From positions 8,618,001 to 8,682,000 of the forward strand of contig NZ_CP045096.1 in NCBI RefSeq assembly GCF_009184865.1: a DNA stretch of 64,000 nucleotides, given 5' to 3'. The notes below the pieces were generated by a model. The model was not told where the DNA came from. It made no database searches and saw only the letters and a list, made by a program, of their open reading frames with translations. The position numbers were made by a program, and so were the translations under genes. Positions 1 through 6,481 of this stretch are shown piece after piece. Source of the DNA: Streptomyces phaeolivaceus (GTDB taxonomy: Bacteria > Actinomycetota > Actinomycetes > Streptomycetales > Streptomycetaceae). Each line of letters begins with the position of its first letter. Positions within the stretch are counted from its first letter, which is position 1.

Positions 1-580
1 CGTCCTGCTCGGCGCGCTGCCGCTGGACGGGCAGCCGCTCGCCGACGAACTGGCGGGCCTCTTCCGCCACGGCGACCCGGCCGAACAGCGGGCCGTCCTG
101 CGGGCGCTGCCGCTGCTCGCCGACGCGGAGGGGGGCGACACCTCCGAAGAACCCCTCGGCGACCTCGCCCTGCCCCTCGTCCGCGAGGCCCTGCGCGGCA
201 ACGACGGCAGCATCGTCGAGGCCGCCCTCGGACCGTACGGCGCCGCCAGGCTGCCGGACGCCGAGTACCGGCAGGCCGTGCTCAAGTGCGTCTTCCAGGA
301 GATCCCGCTGGACCGGATCGCCGGGCTCGCCGCCCGCGCCGACGCCGAACTCGCCCGTATGCTCGCCGACTTCGCGCACGAGCGGGTCGCCGCCGGACGG
401 GACGTACCGGCGGACATCTGGCCCGTCGTCCGCGCCTTCCCCGCCGCCGAACACCTCATCGGCGGACTCGGTGCCGAGACGGCCGCCGCCTCCCCCGACC
501 GCCGTGAGGCCGCCGAGCGCGCCCTGACGGCCCTCCGGAGCGCGACCACCACCCCGGCCCCCTCTGCCTCCTCCGCCTAG
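1..580 (+). CDS. eboA: EboA domain-containing protein, 5'-truncated by window edge
   Basis: The reading frame is open from base 2 and ends at TAG 578-580; the start lies outside the window. The visible 192 residues are Leu/Ala-rich and helical, without metal or nucleotide motifs, as in EboA-domain proteins. The identification rests mainly on context: next come a TatD-family hydrolase, an EboE-type TIM barrel and an alkaline-phosphatase-superfamily protein, the order known for ebo clusters. EboA has no established biochemical role; ebo genes are associated with handling or export of small metabolites. The prenyltransferase (eboC) and dehydroquinate-synthase-like (eboD) genes, if present, should be upstream of the window. 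Confidence 0.72.
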   Translation, partial: VLLGALPLDGQPLADELAGLFRHGDPAEQRAVLRALPLLADAEGGDTSEEPLGDLALPLVREALRGNDGSIVEAALGPYGAARLPDAEYRQAVLKCVFQEIPLDRIAGLAARADAELARMLADFAHERVAAGRDVPADIWPVVRAFPAAEHLIGGLGAETAAASPDRREAAERALTALRSATTTPAPSASSA

Positions 581-702
581 CGTCCCCTTCCGCCCAGCCA
601 CCACCTCCCACAGCCACCCCCTCCCCACAGCCCCCACGGCCGCCGCCTCGCCCCTGCGGTCGGCGGCGTTCACCGGACCACCCGAGGAAAAAAGGCCCAC
701 TC

Positions 703-1467
703 GTGCGCATCTTCGATCCCCACATCCATATGACCTCCCGCACCACCGACGACTACGAGGCGATGCACGCGGCCGGGGTGCGCGCCGTCGTCGAGCCGGC
801 GTTCTGGCTGGGCCAGCCCCGCTCCTCGCCCGAGAGCTTCTACGACTACTTCGACGCGCTGCTGGGCTGGGAGCCCTACCGGGCCGCCCAGTTCGGCATC
901 CAGCACTTCTGCACGATCGCGCTCAACCCCAAGGAGGCCAACGACCCGCGCTGCCGGCCGGTGCTGGACGAGCTGCCGCGCTACCTCGCCAAGGACCGGG
1001 TGGTCGCCGTCGGCGAGATCGGCTACGACTCCATGACACCGGAGGAGGACGAGGCGCTCGCGCTCCAGCTCCAGTTGGCGATCGAGCACGAACTGCCCGC
1101 CCTGGTGCACACCCCGCACCGCGACAAGGCCACCGGCACCCGCCGCACCCTGGACGTCGTACGGGAGTCGGGCATCGCCCCCGAACTGGTCGTCCTCGAC
1201 CACCTCAACGAACTGACCGTCGGCATGGTCCTCGACAGCGGCTGCTGGGCCGGGTTCTCCATCTACCCGAGGACCAAGATGAGCGAGGATCGCATGGTCA
1301 CCATCCTCCGCTCGCACGGCACGGAACGCGTCCTCGTCAACTCGGCTGCCGACTGGGGCCGTTCGGACCCGCTCAAGACCCGGAGGACCGCCGACGCGAT
1401 GCTCGCCGCCGGGTTCGACGACGACGCCGTGGACCGGGTGCTGTGGCGCAACCCCGTCGCCTTCTAA
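703..1467 (+). CDS. eboB: TatD-family metal-dependent hydrolase, prematurely stopped (EboB)
   Basis: This 254-residue protein opens with DPHIHM, the HxH metal site of TatD/amidohydrolase TIM barrels. Later metal-site candidates are the Glu of GEIGYD and the His of LVHTPH and LDHLNE. A GTG start at 703 follows a purine-rich GAGGAAAAAAGG. The oddity is the end. TAA at 1465-1467 follows NPVAF, but the same frame stays open for 29 more codons (GQSGRLDLDEP ... GNSIRRGGE) to TGA 1555-1557. Only 13 bases then separate that stop from the eboE start, a normal operon gap. TAA is rare as a stop in such genomes and one base away from TAC or TAT. I infer a recent nonsense change or a sequencing error; the barrel itself is complete. 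Confidence 0.85.
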   Translation: MRIFDPHIHMTSRTTDDYEAMHAAGVRAVVEPAFWLGQPRSSPESFYDYFDALLGWEPYRAAQFGIQHFCTIALNPKEANDPRCRPVLDELPRYLAKDRVVAVGEIGYDSMTPEEDEALALQLQLAIEHELPALVHTPHRDKATGTRRTLDVVRESGIAPELVVLDHLNELTVGMVLDSGCWAGFSIYPRTKMSEDRMVTILRSHGTERVLVNSAADWGRSDPLKTRRTADAMLAAGFDDDAVDRVLWRNPVAF

Positions 1468-1557
1468 GGGCAGAGCGGACGGCTGGACCTCGACGAGCCC
1501 AAACCGGACGAGGAGTCGAGCTTCCAGGGCAACTCCATCCGGCGCGGCGGGGAATGA
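1468..1557 (+). pseudogene. Severed C-terminal tail of the EboB hydrolase
   Basis: Twenty-nine sense codons in frame with the preceding TatD gene, ending in TGA. The encoded tail is polar and acidic with normal high-GC codon choice, and it has no start codon or ribosome site of its own. It fills what would otherwise be an unusually wide gap in a packed operon. This is best read as the original 3' end of the hydrolase gene, disconnected by the TAA at 1465. Confidence 0.7.
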
Positions 1558-1570
1558 GGGAGGGCGGGCC

Positions 1571-2791
1571 ATGCGCTTCCGGCACCCGGACGGCACCGCC
1601 GTCCACCTCGGCTACTGCAGCAACGTCCACCAGGCCGAGGACCTCGACGGCGTCCTCGCCCAACTCGCCACCCACGCCGAACCGGTCCGCGAGCGCCTAG
1701 GCGTCGACCGGCTGGGCATCGGCCTCTGGCTAGCCCGCGATGTCGTCCGTCAACTGGTGGCGGAACCGGGCGAGTTGCGGCGCCTGCGCGACGAACTCGC
1801 CGCGCGCGGCCTGGAGACCGTCACCCTCAACGCCTTCCCGTACGCCGGGTTCCACCGTGAGGTGGTCAAGAAGGACGTCTACCTCCCCGACTGGGCCGAC
1901 GAGGCCCGGCTGAGCCACACCCTCGACTGCGCCCGGGTCCTCACCGCGCTCCTCCCGGACGACGCCGAACGCGGCAGCGTCTCCACCCTGCCGCTGGCCT
2001 GGCGCACCCCCTGGCCGGCGGACCGCGCCGACACCGCCCGCCGGGCCCTGGACCGGCTCACCGCCGGGCTCGCCGCGATCGAGTCGGAGACCGGCCGCCG
2101 TGTCCGGGTCGGCTTCGAACCGGAGCCGGGCTGTGTCGTGGAGACCACCGCCCAGGCCGTACGGGAGCTGCGCGGCCTTGACCCCGAGCGGCTCGGCGTC
2201 TGCCTCGACGCCTGCCATCTCGCCGTCCAGTTCGAGGAACCCGGCGCGGCCCTGCGCCGCCTCGCCGAGGCCGGGCTGCCGGTCGTCAAGCTCCAGGCGT
2301 CCTGCGCGATCGAGGCCACCGACCCGTCCGCCCCCGCCGCCCGCACCGCCCTGCGGCGCCTCGCGGAGCCACGGTTCCTGCATCAGACGCGTACGGCGGC
2401 GGTGCAAGAGGTGCAAGAGGCGCAGGAGGCGCAGGAGACACAAGCGGTGCAGGAGGTGTGGGAGGCGTCCGAGGTGCGGGGCGTCGATGATCTCCCGGAC
2501 GCGCTGGACGGCGGGCTGCCCACCGACACCGGCCCCTGGCGCGTCCACTTCCACGCCCCGCTGCACGCCGACCCCGAACCGCCGCTGCGCACCACCGCCG
2601 ACCAACTGAGCCGGGTGCTGGCAGGACTGCTCGGCGGGGCCTCGGCCGACTGCGACCACATCGAGGTCGAGACCTACACCTGGTCCGTCCTGCCCGAACC
2701 GCCCACCGACCTGCCCGGCGGCATCGCCGCCGAACTCGCCTGGGCCCGCGCCCGGTTGACCGGCCTCGGCCTCAAGGAGGAGCACCAATGA
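1571..2791 (+). CDS. eboE: EboE-like sugar-phosphate isomerase/epimerase-fold protein
   Basis: A 406-residue TIM-barrel protein of the EboE metabolite-traffic type. Recognisable segments are the N-terminal HLGYCSNVH, then LNAFPY, GFEPEPGC and GVCLDACHLAVQFE, matching the xylose-isomerase-like barrel with acidic and His metal-site residues, and VETYTW near the end. The ATG at 1571 follows GGGAGGGCGGG. Residues about 278-301 are a Gln/Glu/Val-rich insert encoded by a 9-bp minisatellite (2402-2473). The gene overlaps the next by ATGA, so the two are probably co-translated. Substrate unknown. Confidence 0.75.
   Translation: MRFRHPDGTAVHLGYCSNVHQAEDLDGVLAQLATHAEPVRERLGVDRLGIGLWLARDVVRQLVAEPGELRRLRDELAARGLETVTLNAFPYAGFHREVVKKDVYLPDWADEARLSHTLDCARVLTALLPDDAERGSVSTLPLAWRTPWPADRADTARRALDRLTAGLAAIESETGRRVRVGFEPEPGCVVETTAQAVRELRGLDPERLGVCLDACHLAVQFEEPGAALRRLAEAGLPVVKLQASCAIEATDPSAPAARTALRRLAEPRFLHQTRTAAVQEVQEAQEAQETQAVQEVWEASEVRGVDDLPDALDGGLPTDTGPWRVHFHAPLHADPEPPLRTTADQLSRVLAGLLGGASADCDHIEVETYTWSVLPEPPTDLPGGIAAELAWARARLTGLGLKEEHQ
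2402..2473 (+). repeat. 9-bp minisatellite inside eboE
   Basis: Eight consecutive 9-mers related to GTGCAAGAG / GCGCAGGAG, the first two identical, the third and fourth identical, the rest degenerate. They are in frame and encode repeats of the V-Q-E / A-Q-E type between the barrel strands. Copy number probably differs between strains. Confidence 0.85.
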
Positions 2792-4194
2792 GCACCACCC
2801 CCGCGAACCGGCTCGTCGTCCTCGACATCGTCGGCCTCACCCCCAAACTGCTCCGCCACATGCCCGCCGTGGCCGCCCTCGGCGAACGCGGCTTCCGGGC
2901 CCGGCTCGACCCCGTGCTGCCCGCCGTCACCTGCACGGTCCAGTCCACGTTTCTCACCGGCGAACCGCCCGCCGGACACGGCGCGGTGGCCAACGGCTGG
3001 TACTTCCGGGACCTCGGCGAGGTGCTGCTGTGGCGCCAGCACAACGCGCTCGTCGGCGGCGAGAAGATCTGGGAGACCGCCCGCAGATCCGACCCCGGGT
3101 ACAAGGTCGCCAACATCTGCTGGTGGTACGCCATGGGCGCGGACGTCGACCTCACCGTCACACCCCGCCCGGTCTACTACTCCGACGGCCGCAAGGAACC
3201 CGACTGCTACACCTGGCCACCGTCCCTGCACGACGAACTCACCGAGCGGCTGGGCCCGTTCCCCCTGTTCACCTACTGGGGCCCCAACGCCGGCATGCCC
3301 TCCACCCAGTGGATCCTCGGCGCCGCCCGCCAGGTCTTCGACGAGCACGACCCCGACCTCACCCTGGTCTACATCCCCCAACTCGACTACGAGCCCCAGC
3401 GATCCGGCCCCGACTCGCCCGCCACGACCCGGGCCGCCCGCCAACTCGACGACGCGCTGCGCCCGTTGATCGACCACTTCCTGGACGCGGGCGCCACGGT
3501 GGTCGCGCTCAGCGAGTACGGCATCACCCCCGTCTCCCGCCCCGTCGACATCAACCGGGCCCTGCGCCGCGCCGGACTGCTCGAAGTCCACACCCAGGAC
3601 GGCATGGAGTACCTCGACCCCTGGACCTCCCGCGCCTTCGCCGTCGCCGACCACCAGATCGCCCACGTCTATGTACGGGACCCGGCCGACACGGCCGACG
3701 TCGCCAAGATCCTGGCCGAACTCGACGGCGTGGAACAGGTGTTGGACGCCGAAGGCAAGGCGGCCCAGGGCCTGGACCACGAACGCTCCGGCGAACTCGT
3801 CGCCGTCGCCGACCCCGACGCCTGGTTCACGTACTACTACTGGCTCGACGACGCGCACGCCCCCGACTTCGCCCGCCAGGTCGAGATCCACCGCAAGCCC
3901 GGCTACGACCCCGCCGAGCTGCTCTACGACGAGACCGTCCCCGCGGTGAAGCTCCGCGCGGTCGGCCAGGTCGCCCGCAAGAAACTGGGCCTCCGCTACC
4001 GCATCAGCACGGTCCCGCTGGACCCCGCAGGCGTCAGCGGCAGCCACGGCCGCCTCCCCGCCGACCCCGACGACGGACCCGTACTGCTCTGCTCCACCGG
4101 CGAGCCGCGCCGTGAGGCGTACGCCGCCACCGAGATCAAGTCGCTGCTGCTGCGCCTCGCGGGCCTGGGCGACGGCCCCGATCCACGGGGGTAG
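2788..4194 (+). CDS. eboF: Alkaline-phosphatase-superfamily nucleotide pyrophosphatase/phosphodiesterase (EboF-like)
   Basis: A 468-residue protein of the type I phosphodiesterase/nucleotide pyrophosphatase fold. The N-terminal LVVLDIVGLTP supplies the first metal Asp; PAVTCTVQSTFLTG carries the Thr expected as nucleophile; YIPQLDYEPQ and the late GSHGRLP provide the remaining acidic and His positions. No signal peptide or membrane segment is visible, so it is probably cytoplasmic. The ATG at 2788 overlaps the eboE stop and sits behind AAGGAGG at 2774-2780. It is the last gene of the ebo block on this side. Confidence 0.75.
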   Translation: MSTTPANRLVVLDIVGLTPKLLRHMPAVAALGERGFRARLDPVLPAVTCTVQSTFLTGEPPAGHGAVANGWYFRDLGEVLLWRQHNALVGGEKIWETARRSDPGYKVANICWWYAMGADVDLTVTPRPVYYSDGRKEPDCYTWPPSLHDELTERLGPFPLFTYWGPNAGMPSTQWILGAARQVFDEHDPDLTLVYIPQLDYEPQRSGPDSPATTRAARQLDDALRPLIDHFLDAGATVVALSEYGITPVSRPVDINRALRRAGLLEVHTQDGMEYLDPWTSRAFAVADHQIAHVYVRDPADTADVAKILAELDGVEQVLDAEGKAAQGLDHERSGELVAVADPDAWFTYYYWLDDAHAPDFARQVEIHRKPGYDPAELLYDETVPAVKLRAVGQVARKKLGLRYRISTVPLDPAGVSGSHGRLPADPDDGPVLLCSTGEPRREAYAATEIKSLLLRLAGLGDGPDPRG

Positions 4195-4209
4195 GGCCGC
4201 CGCCAGTGA

Positions 4210-4294
4210 GCTGACATGTGGGCGGGCCGGGCCGGTCCCATCGGCCGATATATGGGCGGGCCCACCGCCCCCGTCGGCTGATATAGAGGCGGGC
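4210..4294 (+). repeat. Three 18-bp direct repeats abutting the macrodomain start codon
   Basis: Units at 4210-4227, 4244-4261 and 4277-4294 read GCTGACATGTGGGCGGGC, GCCGATATATGGGCGGGC and GCTGATATAGAGGCGGGC. Start-to-start spacing is 34 and 33 bp, about three helical turns, so all units face the same side of the DNA. The third ends immediately before the ATG at 4295. Its GAGG may double as a weak ribosome site. The arrangement suggests cooperative operator sites or spread from a short duplicated element. Confidence 0.75.
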
Positions 4295-4804
4295 ATGACC
4301 ACCATCACCCTCGTCCGGGGCGACATCACCCAGCAGTCCGTCGACGCCATCGTCAACGCCGCGAACTCCTCCCTCCTCGGCGGGGGAGGAGTGGACGGCG
4401 CGATCCACCGGCGCGGCGGCCCCGCCATCCTCGCCGACTGCCGCAAGCTCCGCGCCTCCCACTACGGCCGGGGCCTGCCGACCGGCCGGGCCGTCGCCAC
4501 CACGGCGGGCGACCTGGACGCGCGCTGGGTCATCCACACGGTCGGACCCGTCTACAGCCAGAGCCTCGACCGCTCCGCCCTCCTCGTCTCCTGCTACCGC
4601 GAATCCCTGCGCGTCGCCGACGAGTTGGGCGCCCGCACGGTCGCCTTCCCGGCCGTCTCCGCCGGCGTCTACGGCTGGCCGATGAACGACGCCGCCCGTA
4701 TCGCCGTGGAGACCGTGCGCACCACCGACACCTCGGTCGACGAGGTCAGATTCGTCCTCTTCGACGACGAGGCGTACGCGGCGTTCGCCGAACAGACCGG
4801 CTGA
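4295..4804 (+). CDS. Macrodomain protein, O-acetyl-ADP-ribose deacetylase type
   Basis: A 169-residue single macrodomain of the YmdB type. It shows ITLVRGDITQQSVDAIVNAANSS and GGGGVDGAIHRRGG, the ADP-ribose-binding loop with Asn and Asp, then ARWVIHTVGPVY and the phosphate-binding AFPAVSAGVYGWP. Such proteins bind ADP-ribose and remove O-acetyl or protein-linked ADP-ribose. The ATG at 4295 was chosen because the macrodomain begins there and the coding pattern does not extend upstream through the repeats. It is transcribed alone as far as can be seen. Confidence 0.92.
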   Translation: MTTITLVRGDITQQSVDAIVNAANSSLLGGGGVDGAIHRRGGPAILADCRKLRASHYGRGLPTGRAVATTAGDLDARWVIHTVGPVYSQSLDRSALLVSCYRESLRVADELGARTVAFPAVSAGVYGWPMNDAARIAVETVRTTDTSVDEVRFVLFDDEAYAAFAEQTG

Positions 4805-5026
4805 CGTCGGCCGAGGTCCGGCGTGTCGGCCTCCCGCACTCTGACGGACGAACCGCCCGAGCGAGTCGAACGGAGTCGTCCGGCGCCGTCCGCCGGGAGA
4901 AACGCGCTGGTCAGAGTCGTGGGCGTCGTCGATGGGCGGGGCGGGGCCCGGGGCGGTGATCGGTTGCGGTGGGTCGTGGCGGGTTTCACGGTGAGCGCAA
5001 GGACTGCTGCTTCGAAAGGAACGTGC

Positions 5027-5923
5027 ATGCGCGCCCTCGTCTCCCGTGCCCTTCTCCTGTCGCCCCTGGTCTGCGGGGCACTGGTCTTCGGTCCGGTCGG
5101 TAACGCCACCGCGGCCGTCGACGCGGGCCGCACCGCCTCGGACCGCGCCTCCCAGAGGACCGCCGCGGTCCCCGAACCCGATCTGGACGCCTTCTTCGAC
5201 GCGTTGGACGTGGAGATCGACGCGCTCCTGGAGAAGGAGGAGGCCGAGGCGGACGCCATCGTCGACAAGGAGATCGCCGACGTGGAGGCGCTCCTCGCAC
5301 AGATCGAACTCGACATGGACGAGCTGCTGGCGGACCTCGACGCCGAGACGGACGCGGCCACGGAAACGGCCACGGAAACGGTCACAGAGACGACCACGGA
5401 GACGGAGACGGTGACGGTGACGGAAGCCGTCGAGACCGACGCCGACCTGCTGCTCAACCAGCTGGACCTGCTCGACCGGATGGACGAGGACGACGTACTC
5501 GCCCCGCTGCTGGGCGAGTTGAGGGCCATCACCAAGCTGGACGCCGACAAGCTGGACACGGTCGAGGCGGCCCGGCACGTCGCCGCCCTGCGGACCGCCA
5601 ACACCACCGTGCAGCAGCGGCTCCAGAAGCTGGAGGCGGCGGCCCCGGCCGGTACCGACCGCGCCGCCGCGGCGGCCGACCCGGTCGCGGATCTGCTGGC
5701 CGCGCTCCAGGCCGCGGTCGACGCGCTGCTCAAGGCGCTGACCTCGCTCGACCTGGGCGCCGTGCTGGGCGCGGTGACCGGTCTGCTCGCCCCGGTCCTC
5801 GGAGTCGTCACCGGCCTTCTGCAGCCGGTCCTCGGCCTGGTCACCGGCTTGGTCGGCGGTCTCCTCGGAGGCCTGCTGGGCGGCCTGCCGGCCGTGACGC
5901 TCCCCGCGCTTCCCGCGACGTGA
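5027..5923 (+). CDS. Secreted acidic, Thr/Glu-rich protein with hydrophobic repeat tail
   Basis: Unrecognised 298-residue protein. MRALVSRALLLSPLVCGALVF followed by an Ala-rich cleavage region is a convincing signal peptide, with AGGA-type ribosome site 5013-5019. Residues about 45-140 are strongly acidic and helical, including an in-frame ATETVTET-type repeat (DNA 5345-5430). A middle helical region follows. The last about 60 residues are Gly/Leu/Val-rich with tandem 11-residue units of the form VTGLLxPVLGx. No transmembrane anchor, sortase motif or catalytic motif is obvious. The tail could pack against membrane or self-assemble at the surface; this is inference. It ends just before a strong hairpin. 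Confidence 0.75.
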   Translation: MRALVSRALLLSPLVCGALVFGPVGNATAAVDAGRTASDRASQRTAAVPEPDLDAFFDALDVEIDALLEKEEAEADAIVDKEIADVEALLAQIELDMDELLADLDAETDAATETATETVTETTTETETVTVTEAVETDADLLLNQLDLLDRMDEDDVLAPLLGELRAITKLDADKLDTVEAARHVAALRTANTTVQQRLQKLEAAAPAGTDRAAAAADPVADLLAALQAAVDALLKALTSLDLGAVLGAVTGLLAPVLGVVTGLLQPVLGLVTGLVGGLLGGLLGGLPAVTLPALPAT

Positions 5924-5974
5924 CCCCACCCCGGGCAGCCGCCTCGGTGCCTGCCCGGACGCCCGCCCGCGCAC

Positions 5975-6000
5975 AGGCCCCGGCCCTCAGGCCGGGGCCT
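5975..6000. terminator. Bidirectional intrinsic terminator
   Basis: Perfect 11-bp stem AGGCCCCGGCC / GGCCGGGGCCT with loop CTCA, placed between two genes that converge. It can serve the secreted-protein gene on the plus strand and the ArsR-type gene on the minus strand. Confidence 0.85.
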
Positions 6001-6024
6001 CGCCCGTTGCCCGGAAGCGGCACC

Positions 6025-6405
6025 TCACTCGACGTCCCCGTCCCCGTCCGGCGCGTCGCTGAGCCCCAGCCTCAAGTGCTCGACGTGGTAGACGGCCTGG
6101 TCCAGCAGTTCGGCGACATGGTGGTCGTGCAGCGCGTACACGACCGAACGGCCCCGCCGTTCGCCCACGACCAGGCCGAGGTTGCGCAGCAGGCGCAACT
6201 GGTGGGAGCAGGCGGACTGCTCCATCCCGACCTCGGCGGCCAACTCGGTCGCCGGGAGCGGGCCTTCGCGCAGCCGGGCCAGGATCAGCAGGCGGGACGG
6301 GGTGGAGAGGGCCTGGAGGGTGGTGGCCACCTTGGCGGCGTTGGCCGCGTCCAGACGCACCCGAGGGGTGGCGTCCCGCGCTGAGGTGACCGCTCCATGA
6401 CCCAT
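6025..6405 (-). CDS. nmtR: Ni/Co-sensing ArsR/SmtB repressor, NmtR type
   Basis: A 126-residue winged-helix repressor. The start at 6405 gives an MGHG N-terminus, the N-terminal metal-binding sequence typical of NmtR. The recognition helix region is MEQSACSHQLRLLRNLGLV. The alpha-5 metal site is D94, H96, H107, H110 in DHHVAELLDQAVYHVEH, with exactly the spacing (0, +2, +13, +16) of mycobacterial NmtR; SmtB-type zinc sensors have Glu at the last place. It should dissociate from DNA on binding Ni or Co. It is divergent from the metal ATPase gene, with a matching operator between them. Confidence 0.9.
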   Translation of the reverse strand: MGHGAVTSARDATPRVRLDAANAAKVATTLQALSTPSRLLILARLREGPLPATELAAEVGMEQSACSHQLRLLRNLGLVVGERRGRSVVYALHDHHVAELLDQAVYHVEHLRLGLSDAPDGDGDVE

Positions 6406-6435
6406 GGCGGGTATCCTACCTCTCACCCATGAAGG

Positions 6436-6453
6436 CATGAATGAGTCTTCATG
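6436..6453. promoter_or_regulatory. ArsR/SmtB-type operator between nmtR and the metal ATPase
   Basis: CATGAATGAGTCTTCATG is a perfect 6-bp inverted repeat around a 6-bp spacer, containing the TGAA-N6-TTCA core used by ArsR/SmtB metal sensors. It sits 30 bp from the nmtR start and just upstream of the ATPase start region (6476/6482), so one site can control both genes. Confidence 0.85.
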
Positions 6454-6481
6454 TGTTCCAGTATTCCTGTACGGTGTGCCC

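Noticed and set aside
1465..1467. Programmed readthrough or recoding of the TAA in eboB
   Set aside because: TAA is not used for selenocysteine or pyrrolysine and no stimulatory structure was recognised; mutation or error is simpler.
2402..2473. CRISPR-like array
   Set aside because: Units are 9 bp with no spacers and lie in frame in a gene. No spaced repeat array was found elsewhere in the window either.
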